Source: Gammaproteobacteria bacterium UBA5078 (GTDB lineage: Bacteria > Pseudomonadota > Gammaproteobacteria > Pseudomonadales > Pseudohongiellaceae). From it: a stretch of 64,000 nt of DNA. Both the position numbers and the translations under genes were made by a program. Below are positions 9,048 through 18,242 of this stretch, one piece after another. Under the pieces are notes generated by a model. That model did no database searches and was not told where the DNA came from. It was given only the letters and a program-made list of their open reading frames with translations. The stretch is from positions 491,118 to 555,117 of the forward strand of contig DIAM01000021.1 of the NCBI GenBank assembly GCA_002416505.1, written 5' to 3'. Numbering within the stretch: the first letter of the stretch is position 1; every line of letters begins with the position of its first letter.

Positions 9048-9914
9048 ATGAAAGGCAAATTATTCCTAATATTTCAACACCTTGTACCACAGCACGCGCT
9101 CTCCAGAGTAGTCGGCGCGCTTGCCGCATGCCGCTGGGGATTCGTGAAAGCGCCCTTTATCGGCTGGTTTGCCAAGCGCTACGAGGTCAATCTAGACGAA
9201 GCTAAGTGTGCAGATATTAGCCAGTTCAGGAGTTTTAACGACTTTTTCACGCGTGATCTGCGAGAGGGAGCGCGCCCCATCGAAACCGATGAGATGGCCG
9301 TCGTGAGCCCCGCCGATGGCGCAATCAACCAGCTCGGTGATATCGCTAACGGCACACTATTGCAGGCCAAAGGCCGGCACTTTAGCTTAGTCAGCCTCTT
9401 AGGCGGCGATCCGGAATTGGCCGAGCAGTTCCAGGAAGGCAGTTTCTGCACTGTCTACCTGTCTCCGAAGGACTATCATCGCGTGCACATGCCGATTTCG
9501 GGCAGCTTAACGCGCATGATTCATGTGCCAGGCAAGCTCTTCTCGGTCAATCAGTTTACTAGCGAGAACGTGGACAGCCTGTTTGCCCGCAATGAGCGCG
9601 TAGTGTGTTTCTTCGACACAGAGCGCGGCCCAATGGCCTTGGTGCTGGTCGGCGCCATGATTGTGGCGAGCGTCGACACCGTCTGGGCAGGGCAGGTTTG
9701 CCCCGGTCGCGAGGCTAGTACTCACGTGAGCTACGAGGGGCAGGTCCCTCCCGTTCAAATCGGTAAAGGCGAGGAGATGGGGCGCTTCAAGCTTGGCTCT
9801 ACGGTTGTCGCAGTGTTCGGCCCAGGCATGGTGCAGCTGCAAGCCGACTTGGCCGCGTCAGACCCGGTGCGGATGGGCCAGCGCATCGGAACTATGCAAG
9901 CCCCGGCACCCTGA
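9048..9914 (+). CDS. psd: Phosphatidylserine decarboxylase proenzyme
   Basis: Makes phosphatidylethanolamine from phosphatidylserine at the inner membrane. The 288-residue proenzyme carries the LGST motif (249-252) where self-cleavage at Ser251 creates the pyruvoyl group, and the Asp90/His147 partners of the processing triad (SPADG and YHRVHMP). The N-terminal helix is amphipathic and membrane-associating. It is divergent from motA across a 245-base gap in which nothing further was recognised. Length is normal. Confidence 0.96.
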   Translation: MKGKLFLIFQHLVPQHALSRVVGALAACRWGFVKAPFIGWFAKRYEVNLDEAKCADISQFRSFNDFFTRDLREGARPIETDEMAVVSPADGAINQLGDIANGTLLQAKGRHFSLVSLLGGDPELAEQFQEGSFCTVYLSPKDYHRVHMPISGSLTRMIHVPGKLFSVNQFTSENVDSLFARNERVVCFFDTERGPMALVLVGAMIVASVDTVWAGQVCPGREASTHVSYEGQVPPVQIGKGEEMGRFKLGSTVVAVFGPGMVQLQADLAASDPVRMGQRIGTMQAPAP

Positions 9915-9938
9915 GCCCATCCTCTAGGCTGGCAACTC

Positions 9939-10253
9939 TTAATCTAAGTAAGAGCAGCAGTAGTCGGTGACTTCTTGCACTTTGATGTCGAAAGCGGCGT
10001 TGGCCACCACCTCGAAACTCTGCCCGCCCACGATGCTCTCCCAAGTGTCTGAGCCTGGCAATAGGATCTCAACACGGCCAGAGAGTATCTCCATGATCTC
10101 TTTCTTGGCGGTGGAGAATCGGTACTCTCCGGGCAGCATAATGCCCAGCGTTTTTACCTCGCCAGAATCAAACTCGACAACGCGGCTAGTAACCTTGCCA
10201 TCGAAATAGATGTTCGCCGCTTTCACGACGGTGACATTGAAAAATTTACTCAT
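9939..10253 (-). CDS. ppnP: Pyrimidine/purine nucleoside phosphorylase
   Basis: Small cupin of the DUF1255/YaiE family, shown in E. coli to phosphorolyse several nucleosides to base plus ribose-1-phosphate. Starting at ATG 10253 the product is 104 residues, beginning MSKFFNVTVVKAANIYFDGK. It has the family pattern EFDSGEVKTLGIMLPGEYRF and a Tyr-Cys-Cys-Ser-Tyr C-terminal end. A longer frame to 10352 adds an N terminus the family lacks. It converges with psd. Confidence 0.9.
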   Translation of the reverse strand: MSKFFNVTVVKAANIYFDGKVTSRVVEFDSGEVKTLGIMLPGEYRFSTAKKEIMEILSGRVEILLPGSDTWESIVGGQSFEVVANAAFDIKVQEVTDYCCSYLD

Positions 10254-10363
10254 GGGACAATCTCTGTTAGAAAGGGACTCATTGAAAAAACGGCCGCCGA
10301 TTCTAGCATGCAGCGCATTTAGCGAGTAAACCGTTTTCTCATCGACGTTCAAGAGGAGGCATC

Positions 10364-10552
10364 ATGTGTAAGGGTTTAGACTTAGACGAAAACCAAAAGA
10401 ACGCCTTGAAGGAGTGCGTGGCACAGACCCAGCAAGCGAACCGCTCATGGTGGTCTAGGTTCCGCACCGGTCTTACGATGGTGGTGATCGGCATGCACTC
10501 GTCCACTAACCGCATACCGAGTCATTACGACGAAAACAATAAGCTGTTCTAG
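10364..10552 (+). CDS. Small protein of unknown function (62 residues)
   Basis: Not recognised. A consensus AGAGGAGG Shine-Dalgarno sequence ends six bases before the ATG, which strongly favours translation. The product starts MCKGLDLDENQKNALKEC, is charged and helical at first, has a Trp-Trp pair and a short hydrophobic stretch (TGLTMVVIG, about 35-43), and ends with a polar Asp/Asn-rich tail. The hydrophobic stretch is too short for a confident membrane helix. It lies head-on to ilvA and divergent from ppnP. Confidence 0.6.
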   Translation: MCKGLDLDENQKNALKECVAQTQQANRSWWSRFRTGLTMVVIGMHSSTNRIPSHYDENNKLF

Positions 10553-10558
10553 CCCCGC

Positions 10559-12076
10559 CTATTCGTGCACTAGAAAGGTCTTATAGGCTTCGTTCTCTGT
10601 CTCGTCCCAGCACCGATAGCCTATCTGCCTCATAAACTCTTCGAATTGTGCCACCTCATTGGGCGGCACCTGCATGCCACACAGCACACGGCCATAAGCC
10701 GCACCATGGTTGCGGTAATGGAACATCGAAATGTTCCAACGCCCCCCCAATAGGTCGAGAAACTTCGTGAAGGCACCCGGACGCTCGGGAAACTCGAAAC
10801 GATAGACTCGTTCGTTGTCGATAGCCTGATTGCGACCGCCGACCATATAGCGAATATGGAGTTTGGCCGCCTCGTTGTCCGACATATCCACGACGTCGAT
10901 ACGCTTCTTGCGCAACATCTCTAGTAATTTTTCGCGCCCAGATTCCGAGTCCGCGAGCCTCACACCAACGAATATCTTGGCCCGTTTAGAATCCCCGAAG
11001 CGATAGTTGAATTCGGTGATATAACGCTTACCGATCGCCTTCGAGAAGCGGCGAAAACTGCCAGGGCGCTCATCGATGGTCACCGCGAGGATCGCCTCGC
11101 GACTCTCACCCAACTCGGTACGCTCCGAGATATGACGGAGGCGATCGAAATTAACATTCGCACCGGTAACTACGGCCAGCAAGTCTTTGCCAGTTAATGA
11201 GTGCTCCCTTACATACTTCTTAAGCCCCGCGATCGCGAGGGCTCCCGCCGGTTCCGCCATCGCGCGAGTGTCGTCGAAGACATCCTTGACCGCCGCGCAG
11301 ATCTCGTCCGTGGTGACCGTCACTACTTCGTCGACGAGCTTGCGCAGCACGCGAAACGGCTCCTTACCAATCTGCGCCACCGCCACTCCGTCGGCGAACA
11401 GACCGACCTGGGGCAGCACCACGCGGCGCTGCGCGAGCAGGGCCGCCTGCAGGCAGGCCGAATCCTCAGCCTCTACCGCGATGAGCTTGATCTCGGGGCG
11501 AATGAATTTGAGATAGGCGGCGATTCCCGCCATCAGTCCGCCGCCTCCTACGGGCACGAAGATCGCGTCGAGATTGCCGCTATGCTGGCGCACGATCTCA
11601 AGCCCTACAGTGCCCTGGCCCGCAATGACCGCGGGATCGTCGAAGGCATGCACGAAGGTATAGCCCTTCTGAGCGACAAGCGTCTTGGCGTGAGCGGATG
11701 CCTCATCATAGGTATCGCCATGGAGGATCACCTTGCCGCCTAGCGCCTTCACGGCATTGATCTTGATGATCGGCGTGGTCACCGGCATTACTATGATGGT
11801 ATGGATACTCAGGCGACTGCCCGCCATCGCCACACCCTGTGCGTGATTGCCTGCCGATGCCGCGATAACGCCCTTCTTGGCCGCCTCGGCGCTGAGCCCG
11901 GCCATCTTATTGTAGGCACCGCGCAGCTTGAAACTATGCACGGGCTGCAAGTCTTCGCGCTTGAGCAAGACGGTGTTCTGGAGCCTCTGCGACAACACCG
12001 CCGCCTGCTCGATAGGGGTCTCAACAGCGACGTCATAGACCTTCGCTGACAATATGTCCTTTACGTATTTATCCAT
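10559..12076 (-). CDS. ilvA: Threonine ammonia-lyase, biosynthetic
   Basis: Converts threonine to 2-oxobutanoate and ammonia, the committed step of isoleucine synthesis. The 505 residues comprise a fold type II PLP catalytic domain (about 1-320; Schiff-base Lys50 in HSFKLRGAYNK, phosphate-binding VGGGGLMAG) and two ACT-like regulatory domains (about 325-400 and 420-500), the layout of isoleucine-inhibited IlvA. It is divergent from rpiA with a 58-base shared upstream region. Confidence 0.96.
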   Translation of the reverse strand: MDKYVKDILSAKVYDVAVETPIEQAAVLSQRLQNTVLLKREDLQPVHSFKLRGAYNKMAGLSAEAAKKGVIAASAGNHAQGVAMAGSRLSIHTIIVMPVTTPIIKINAVKALGGKVILHGDTYDEASAHAKTLVAQKGYTFVHAFDDPAVIAGQGTVGLEIVRQHSGNLDAIFVPVGGGGLMAGIAAYLKFIRPEIKLIAVEAEDSACLQAALLAQRRVVLPQVGLFADGVAVAQIGKEPFRVLRKLVDEVVTVTTDEICAAVKDVFDDTRAMAEPAGALAIAGLKKYVREHSLTGKDLLAVVTGANVNFDRLRHISERTELGESREAILAVTIDERPGSFRRFSKAIGKRYITEFNYRFGDSKRAKIFVGVRLADSESGREKLLEMLRKKRIDVVDMSDNEAAKLHIRYMVGGRNQAIDNERVYRFEFPERPGAFTKFLDLLGGRWNISMFHYRNHGAAYGRVLCGMQVPPNEVAQFEEFMRQIGYRCWDETENEAYKTFLVHE

Positions 12077-12134
12077 TAGAGACCTTTCGTGGTTATAATC
12101 CGCGACTGTAATTTATCACGCTGGGAAAATTAGC

Positions 12135-12806
12135 ATGGATCAGAACCAATTGAAAAAGGCCGTTGCCGAAGCGGCAGCCCAATTTGTGCGCGAACGCTTA
12201 CACGACAAGATGGTTCTAGGAGTTGGCACTGGGTCTACCGCCAACCTCTTCATAGAGTGCCTGGCACCCTTCAAGGACCAGATTCTATGTACGGTAGCGA
12301 GTTCCGAGGAAACCCAACGGCGCCTGCAGTTACTCGGACTAGAGGTCCGCGATCTGAATAGCGTCGATGAGGTTTCCATCTATGTGGACGGCGCGGACGA
12401 AGCGAACGAATCCCTCCACCTAATCAAGGGCGGCGGGGGTGCGCTCACGCGCGAGAAGATCATCGCGGCAGTCGCCAGAGAATTTGTGTGCATTGCAGAC
12501 GAAAGCAAATACGTGCCCACACTTGGAAAATTCCCACTGCCAGTGGAAGTGATTCCAATGGCGCGTAGCCATGTGGCACGAGCGATTGTCACGCTTGGCG
12601 GCGATCCGGTCTATCGTGAAGGCTTTGTTACCGACAATGGGAACCACATCCTCGATATCCATAATATGGAAATAAGGGATCCCGTTGGGCTGGAAACACA
12701 GCTCAATCAGATAACAGGTGTCGTAACGAATGGACTATTTGCGGTGCGGCCAGCGGATCTGTTGATCTTGGGGACAAGTGAAGGCATCAGAAACTACAAG
12801 ATCTGA
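12135..12806 (+). CDS. rpiA: Ribose-5-phosphate isomerase A
   Basis: Interconverts ribose-5-phosphate and ribulose-5-phosphate in the pentose phosphate pathway. The 223-residue product has the substrate-binding GTGSTA loop, the catalytic DGADE segment (VDGADEANE) and KGGGGALTREK. It is divergent from ilvA and ends before a shared hairpin terminator. Its product feeds the transketolase encoded at 20.5 kb. Confidence 0.97.
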   Translation: MDQNQLKKAVAEAAAQFVRERLHDKMVLGVGTGSTANLFIECLAPFKDQILCTVASSEETQRRLQLLGLEVRDLNSVDEVSIYVDGADEANESLHLIKGGGGALTREKIIAAVAREFVCIADESKYVPTLGKFPLPVEVIPMARSHVARAIVTLGGDPVYREGFVTDNGNHILDIHNMEIRDPVGLETQLNQITGVVTNGLFAVRPADLLILGTSEGIRNYKI

Positions 12807-12844
12807 TAACAACGCTCTAGCTAAGCTTTACGTGAACAATCCAC

Positions 12845-12868
12845 AGGTTTGGATATGAATCCAAACCT
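12845..12868. repeat. Small hairpin downstream of rpiA
   Basis: Nine-base inverted repeat AGGTTTGGA/TCCAAACCT with a 6-base loop, immediately upstream of the stronger terminator at 12882. There is no T run, so its role is unclear. It may be a processing site or a second part of a tandem transcript end. Confidence 0.4.
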
Positions 12869-12881
12869 AATCTGTAAAATT

Positions 12882-12915
12882 AAAAACGCAGAGCGTTTTA
12901 GCGCTCTGCGTTTTT
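12882..12915. terminator. Bidirectional terminator between rpiA and csp
   Basis: Perfect 14-bp stem (12882-12895 with 12902-12915) and a 6-base loop TTTTAG. The stem has a GC-rich centre CGCAGAGCG, A5 at its start and T5 at its end, so both strands show a hairpin followed by U residues. It serves the convergent rpiA and cold-shock genes. Confidence 0.9.
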
Positions 12916-12917
12916 CG

Positions 12918-13127
12918 TTACAGAGGGGTCACGTTCTCTGCTTGCGGGCCTTTTTGACCTTGAGTCACATCCATAGTGACCTTCTGGCCTTCGTGAAGAG
13001 TTTTTCTTCCAGAACCGTTAATTGCGCTAAAGTGAACGAATACGTCCTTCCCACCTTCCTGCTCAATGAAACCAAAACCTTTCTCGTCATTGAACCACTT
13101 AACAGTACCTTCTACTTGCTCTGACAT
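12918..13127 (-). CDS. Cold-shock-domain protein (CspA family)
   Basis: A single OB-fold nucleic-acid-binding protein of 69 residues, MSEQVEGTVKWFNDEKGFGF onward, with RNP1 (KGFGFI) and RNP2 (VFVHF). Proteins of this family bind single-stranded RNA/DNA and often act as RNA chaperones. ATG 13127 was chosen because the product then has the exact family length and a GAGAG sequence precedes it. The 160-base upstream region to the neighbouring gene could hold the long leader common for csp genes. Whether it is cold-induced cannot be seen. Confidence 0.95.
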   Translation of the reverse strand: MSEQVEGTVKWFNDEKGFGFIEQEGGKDVFVHFSAINGSGRKTLHEGQKVTMDVTQGQKGPQAENVTPL

Positions 13128-13287
13128 ATTTCTCTCTTGTTCTTTAAAATTAAATACATGGCTAACATTCCTGCCAACCCTTGAATCCATAGGGATTCCG
13201 CCGAAGTGTAACCCTATATAAGAACGGATGGAATATAGTTTTCGTACATAATCATAACAAACTTGCTTTTTTTTCGCTTTTTTGCTG

Positions 13288-14721
13288 CTAATCCAAGCCC
13301 CGCTTGGCCTCTGTGTCGAAAATCTTGCCTGGGTTCATTAGGCCATTGGGATCGAATATCTGCTTTATGGCCTTTAAATAGGCGATCTCTTGCGGATTAC
13401 GGCTGTAATGCAGGAAGGGTTTTTTCAGCAGACCTACGCCATGCTCCGCAGAAACGCTGCCGCCAAAGCGTTGCACGCATTCGAAAATATCGACACTGAC
13501 CGCAGAGCATTGCTCGAAGAACAATGCCTTGTCTAAACCTTCCGGTTTCAGGATGTTCAGATGCACATTGCCGTCGCCGATATGGCCGAACCAGATGATC
13601 TCGAAGTCTGGATACTGCCGTGTCACGATCTCGTCAACCTCATGCAAGAAGGCGGGCAGCTTGGAGACCTTGACCGAGATGTCGTTCTTATAGGGCGTGA
13701 ACCGCGCGATAGTCTCCGATATGTCTTCGCGCAGACGCCACAGGTCACGCGCCTGGGCCGAAGTTTGGCTGAGGGTGCCGTCCAGCGCCCATCCCTGTTC
13801 CATGCAAGACTCGAAGGCAGCCATGGCGTCCTCAAGCGTTTGTTCGCTCACATTCTCGAACTCGATCAGCGCGTAAAACTCGCCCACCGTCTCGCACGGT
13901 CTCTGCAATCCTTTCTCAGCGATCACATGGGCCAAGGCCTTCTCCGAGAAGAACTCAAAGGCGGTAAGTGGCAGCTTCGCCTGAAAACTACGCAGTACGT
14001 GCATCGCCGATTCCATAGCGTCTACGGCTAGCACTAACACCATAGGATCTCGCGGCGCAGTGGCGAGCTTAATAGTGAGCTCGACGATGAAACCCAGCGT
14101 TCCCTCCGAACCGATGAAGAGGTGACGCAAGTCGTAGCCCGTGGCGTTCTTGATCAGGCCCTTGTTCAGGTCCAATAGCTCGCCACTGCCCGTCACCACC
14201 TTCATGCCTAGCACCCAGTCGCGGGTTAGGCCGTATTTGATTACCTTAATTCCACCGGCGTTGGTGGCGACGTTGCCGCCGATCTGACTCGAACCCGAGG
14301 AGGCAAAATCAACGGGGTAGAAAAGTTGTTGCTCCTCCGCGAAATTCTGCAAGGCCTCGGTGATCAAGCCGGGCTGGCAAACTACCTGGCGGTCTACCGG
14401 GTCGAAATCGAGAATCTTATTCATCTTGTCGAAGGCCACGACGATCTCGCCCGCTGTGGCCATCGCGCCACCACTCAAGCCCGTGCGCCCGCCCGAGGGC
14501 ACTAGGGCCAGTCTCTGCTCGTTGGCATAGCGCACGATCGCCTGCACGTTCTCTATACTCGTGGGGAAGACAATGACGGACGGCTTAGGCTCATAGACGC
14601 GAGTCCAGTCTTTACCATAGATCGATAGCGATTCGTTGTCAGTTTTGACTCTGTCCGCGCCCACTATCTGGCTTAGGGCGGCGACTATTTGTGTTTGCGA
14701 TGGGTTCATCGAGATAGGCAA
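13288..14721 (-). CDS. FAD-binding D-2-hydroxyglutarate dehydrogenase
   Basis: Flavoprotein of the GlcD/D-lactate dehydrogenase superfamily, 477 residues. It has an N-terminal PCMH-type FAD domain (PSGGRTGLSGGA, SSGSSQIGGNVATNAGG, IGSEGTLGFI) and a C-terminal oxidase domain with HIGDGNVHLNI and SAEHGVG metal/substrate motifs. It is divergent from serA. In Pseudomonas the homologous neighbour oxidises the D-2-hydroxyglutarate made as a side reaction of SerA, pulling serine synthesis forward, and the same role is inferred here. ATG 14709 (MNPSQTQ) is an alternative start. A glycolate or D-lactate substrate is not excluded. Confidence 0.87.
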   Translation of the reverse strand: MPISMNPSQTQIVAALSQIVGADRVKTDNESLSIYGKDWTRVYEPKPSVIVFPTSIENVQAIVRYANEQRLALVPSGGRTGLSGGAMATAGEIVVAFDKMNKILDFDPVDRQVVCQPGLITEALQNFAEEQQLFYPVDFASSGSSQIGGNVATNAGGIKVIKYGLTRDWVLGMKVVTGSGELLDLNKGLIKNATGYDLRHLFIGSEGTLGFIVELTIKLATAPRDPMVLVLAVDAMESAMHVLRSFQAKLPLTAFEFFSEKALAHVIAEKGLQRPCETVGEFYALIEFENVSEQTLEDAMAAFESCMEQGWALDGTLSQTSAQARDLWRLREDISETIARFTPYKNDISVKVSKLPAFLHEVDEIVTRQYPDFEIIWFGHIGDGNVHLNILKPEGLDKALFFEQCSAVSVDIFECVQRFGGSVSAEHGVGLLKKPFLHYSRNPQEIAYLKAIKQIFDPNGLMNPGKIFDTEAKRGLD

Positions 14722-14818
14722 CCATGTGATTTGAGAGAATTCTAAAGGGAAAACAACCGGCGTAGGGTGAATTTAATTCACTATTATAGCAAAGAGTTTT
14801 CATCCGCCAGAATGAGTG

Positions 14819-14836
14819 CCTTATGTTAACATAAGG
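14819..14836. promoter_or_regulatory. 18-bp perfect palindrome upstream of serA
   Basis: CCTTATGTTAACATAAGG is fully self-complementary and lies 42 bases before the serA start and about 97 bases before the start of the divergent dehydrogenase. Its position and symmetry suggest an operator controlling one or both genes. The binding protein is unknown. Confidence 0.5.
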
Positions 14837-14878
14837 CCTTCGCCATCCCGCCCCACTAGTAAAGAGAAATCGCACAAA

Positions 14879-16108
14879 ATGAATCCGACATCGCTGGAAA
14901 AGAGCAAGATTAAATTCTTGCTTCTCGAAGGGCTGCACCAAAGCGCAGTCGAAACGCTGCACAAGGCCGGCTACACCAATATCGAATATTTGAAGACCTC
15001 GCTGCCCGAAGACCAGTTGATCGAGAAGATTCGCGATGCCCATTTCGTAGGCATCCGCTCCCGCACACAGCTCACCAAGAACGTGTTCGCGGCGGCGGAT
15101 AAGCTGCAGGCGGTTGGCTGCTTCTGTATCGGCACCAATCAGGTCGACTTGGACGCCGCGCTGCTGCGCGGGATTCCGGTGTTCAATGCGCCGTTCTCGA
15201 ATACGCGCAGCGTGGCAGAGCTAGTGATCGCCCAGACCATCTTGCTCCTGCGCGGCGTTCCGGAGAAGAGTGCTAAAGCCCATCGCGGCATCTGGCAGAA
15301 AGTCGCCACTGGCTCCTTCGAGGCACGAGGCAAGAAACTCGGGCTGATCGGTTACGGCAATATCGGCTCTCAGCTGAGCGTGCTCGCCGAATCTATGGGC
15401 ATGAAGGTCTTTCTATTCGACATCGTCAGCAAACTGCCCCTCGGCAACGCCGTGCAGATGCCCACGCTCAAGGCCTTAATGGAAAGCTGCGACGTCATAA
15501 GCCTGCACGTGCCCGAGACGAAGCAGACGGCGAATATGATTGGCGCAGAACAGCTTAGCTGGATGAAGAAGGGCGGCATCTTGATCAACGCGTCGCGCGG
15601 CTCGGTGGTCGACATCGACGCCCTCGCCGCGGCACTCGCCAGCGGTCATTTGGCCGGCGCCGCCATCGATGTCTTCCCCGTAGAGCCGCGCTCTAATGAC
15701 GATGAGTTCATCAGCCCATTGCGCGAATTCGACAATTGCATCCTCACCCCACATGTCGGTGGCAGCACCATGGAGGCGCAAGAGAACATCGGCTTCGAGG
15801 TCGCAGAGAAACTTACGACCTATAGCGACAACGGCTCGTCCTTTACCGCCGTCAACTTCCCCGAGGTTGCCCTTCCGGCACACCCAGGCAAGCACCGCCT
15901 ATTGCACATCCACAACAATATTCCTGGCGTGCTCTCCGAGATCAACAACATCTTCTCCGAGAACGGCATCAATATTCGCTCCCAGTATCTGCAGACCAAT
16001 GATGAAATTGGCTATGTAGTAACGGACATCGATGTGGAATACAGCAAGGTGGCGCTGGAGAAACTCAATCAGGTCAAAGGCACGATTCGCTGCCGAGTCT
16101 TGTTCTAA
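14879..16108 (+). CDS. serA: D-3-phosphoglycerate dehydrogenase
   Basis: First step of serine biosynthesis: 3-phosphoglycerate to 3-phosphohydroxypyruvate with NAD. ATG 14879 gives 409 residues, about the E. coli SerA length. A longer frame from 14816 adds an unrelated leader. Motifs: NAD-binding GYGNIGSQL, catalytic Arg in NASRGSVVD, the Glu/His pair ending in LTPHVGGSTMEAQENIG, and a C-terminal ACT domain (about 335-409) that mediates serine feedback inhibition. Confidence 0.97.
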   Translation: MNPTSLEKSKIKFLLLEGLHQSAVETLHKAGYTNIEYLKTSLPEDQLIEKIRDAHFVGIRSRTQLTKNVFAAADKLQAVGCFCIGTNQVDLDAALLRGIPVFNAPFSNTRSVAELVIAQTILLLRGVPEKSAKAHRGIWQKVATGSFEARGKKLGLIGYGNIGSQLSVLAESMGMKVFLFDIVSKLPLGNAVQMPTLKALMESCDVISLHVPETKQTANMIGAEQLSWMKKGGILINASRGSVVDIDALAAALASGHLAGAAIDVFPVEPRSNDDEFISPLREFDNCILTPHVGGSTMEAQENIGFEVAEKLTTYSDNGSSFTAVNFPEVALPAHPGKHRLLHIHNNIPGVLSEINNIFSENGINIRSQYLQTNDEIGYVVTDIDVEYSKVALEKLNQVKGTIRCRVLF

Positions 16109-16128
16109 CGCCAACACAGAGGAATGAC

Positions 16129-17109
16129 TTACAGGAGCCGATCGAGCTCCTTGTACAGCGCGTCGCGAATCTCCTGGCTCTCATTGGCTAGGTGGTGGCG
16201 CGCGCGCTGCACGATGACGGCTTCGGAGCGAGGGAATTTCGCTTCGATTCTTTTGAGGTTATAGCGCCAGTCGACAGTGGTATCGCCCGTGCCTTGCAGC
16301 ACCGCTATCGGCCTATCGCAAACCTGATAGCGCTCAAACTGCACCAACCAATTCTTCAATGCGCCAACCCAGGCCACCGGCAATAAACGACACTGCAGCG
16401 GGTCGCTCTCGCTTAGGAAACGCAGAAATTTGGTGTCGTGGCTGTTAATCGCGAAGCTGCGCTTAATGCCCTTCACGAAACGGCGCACCACGGCATAGGT
16501 CAATCTTCCACGCCGCCAGCCTACTGGGCGCACCAACGGTGCGAGCAGCACAATCTTATCGAGCTTGCGCTGGCTACCCGCACAGTCGCTAAGGCAATAG
16601 TCCATCACGATCGCGCCGCCGGTACTCTGGGCCAGGACATGAAGAGGCTCATTGCCCTGCACCGCACGCGCCTTCTCTACACAGTCGCCGAACACCTGCG
16701 TGTACTGAGCGAAGGAGTCGATCGCCGCTGGCGCGCCACTGGACAGGCCATGCCCAGGCAGGTCGAATGCGAATACCGCGAGCTTGCGCGCGAGACAATA
16801 GCGCAGCAGATGAGTGTACAGGCCGACATGATCGTAGTAGCCGTGCACGAGCACTACCGTGCCCTTTATCTGTTCGGGCGTCGGGGCATAGTAATGACAC
16901 GCGATGCGGAAACCAGCGCTCGTAAAAACGCCCATGGCATGGTCGATGTCATGGGCGTTTGTCGAGCGCAGCGACTCTACGTCGAGGCCGTAGAATTGCA
17001 GATAGTCCGAGACCTTGCCGCCGCTAGGCACGGGCGCCTCAAGATTCAGCTCCGGTAGGCTGTCGCGAAGCACCTGTGCATCATTCGCGTTAAACATAAT
17101 GCGACTCAC
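16129..17109 (-). CDS. Alpha/beta hydrolase (monoacylglycerol lipase-like)
   Basis: Serine hydrolase of the Hydrolase_4 (S33) group, 326 residues, predicted cytoplasmic. Visible: oxyanion region VVLVHGYYDHVGLY, the FAFDLPGHGLSSG stretch, nucleophile Ser162 in AQSTGG (first Gly of the usual GxSxG replaced by Ala), an Asp in GTGDTTVDW and His in RARHHLANE. These fit lysophospholipase/monoglyceride lipase-type enzymes, but the substrate is unknown. It lies 23 bases after fba and may be the last gene of the tkt-epd-pgk-fba operon, converging with serA. Confidence 0.8.
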   Translation of the reverse strand: MSRIMFNANDAQVLRDSLPELNLEAPVPSGGKVSDYLQFYGLDVESLRSTNAHDIDHAMGVFTSAGFRIACHYYAPTPEQIKGTVVLVHGYYDHVGLYTHLLRYCLARKLAVFAFDLPGHGLSSGAPAAIDSFAQYTQVFGDCVEKARAVQGNEPLHVLAQSTGGAIVMDYCLSDCAGSQRKLDKIVLLAPLVRPVGWRRGRLTYAVVRRFVKGIKRSFAINSHDTKFLRFLSESDPLQCRLLPVAWVGALKNWLVQFERYQVCDRPIAVLQGTGDTTVDWRYNLKRIEAKFPRSEAVIVQRARHHLANESQEIRDALYKELDRLL

Positions 17110-17132
17110 CCAGTGCCTCGTAACAGTAAGGC

Positions 17133-18170
17133 TTAATAGCGCTCGGCCATTTGCTCCAAGCTGTATACCTTGCCAATGGTGGAAATCTGACCGGCGGTTC
17201 CAAAAGACTCCAAGCGCTGAATCACGACGGACTTCATCGCCTTGATGGTCGGGATCAAAAACTTACGCGGATCAAACTCAGACTTATTCTCGGCAAGGAA
17301 TTTTCGAACCGCACCAGTCGATGCGAGGCGAAGGTCCGTATCGATATTCACTTTGCGCACGCCGTGACGTATGCCTTCCTGAATCTCGGCAATGGGCACG
17401 CCATAGGTCTCTGGAATCTCACCGCCGTATTGATTAATGATGGCGAGCCATTCCTGCGGCACCGATGAGGAGCCATGCATCACCAAATGAGTATTGGGGA
17501 TGCGCAGATGAATTTCGCGAATGCGCGCAATCGCTAAGGTGTCGCCTGTAGGTGGGCGGCTAAATTTATAAGCACCGTGACTCGTGCCGACCGCGATGGC
17601 CAACGCATCGACCCCAGTGTCTTCCACGAAGCGTGCGGCCTCCTCCGGATCCGTCAGCATCTGCTCCATCGACAGTACGCCCTCGGCGCCGATACCGTCT
17701 TCTTCACCGGCCATGCCCGTCTCCAAGGAGCCCAGACAACCGATCTCGCCCTCGACCGATACGCCACAGGCATGCGCCATCGCAACCGTCAGCTTAGTCA
17801 CGCCCACGTTGTAGTCGTAGTCTTTCGGGGTCTTGCCATCTTCACCCAGCGAGCCATCCATCATCACCGATGAGAAACCCAGCTGAATGGAGCGCTGACA
17901 GACCGCAGGTGACACGCCGTGATCTTGATGCATCACAATCGGAATATGAGGAAACTCTTCGATGGCCGCTTGAATCAAATGCTTCAGGAAGTTCGAGCCG
18001 GCGTATTTGCGCGCTCCGGCAGAGGCCTGAAGAATCACGGGGCTATTGACCTCATCGGCCGCTTCCATGATGGCACGTACCTGCTCGAGATTATTGACAT
18101 TGAAAGCGGGCACGCCGTAACCGTGCTCCGCAGCATGATCGAGAAGTTGTCGTAAACTAATTAATGCCAT
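17133..18170 (-). CDS. fba: Fructose-bisphosphate aldolase, class II
   Basis: Zinc aldolase joining dihydroxyacetone phosphate and glyceraldehyde-3-phosphate. The 345-residue product has the metal-site segment VMHQDHG, VEGEIGCLG, AIAVGTSHGAYKF and VMHGSSSVP. It belongs to the longer class II subtype used in the Calvin cycle and in pseudomonad gluconeogenesis. It lies downstream of pgk in a sugar-phosphate operon. Confidence 0.96.
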   Translation of the reverse strand: MALISLRQLLDHAAEHGYGVPAFNVNNLEQVRAIMEAADEVNSPVILQASAGARKYAGSNFLKHLIQAAIEEFPHIPIVMHQDHGVSPAVCQRSIQLGFSSVMMDGSLGEDGKTPKDYDYNVGVTKLTVAMAHACGVSVEGEIGCLGSLETGMAGEEDGIGAEGVLSMEQMLTDPEEAARFVEDTGVDALAIAVGTSHGAYKFSRPPTGDTLAIARIREIHLRIPNTHLVMHGSSSVPQEWLAIINQYGGEIPETYGVPIAEIQEGIRHGVRKVNIDTDLRLASTGAVRKFLAENKSEFDPRKFLIPTIKAMKSVVIQRLESFGTAGQISTIGKVYSLEQMAERY

Positions 18171-18242
18171 TTGCTACCTCGTGTTCTGTTGGTCTGCATA
18201 ATTGAATTGTTAGATTTTTCTATAGCTAATTCTTGAGCTGGC

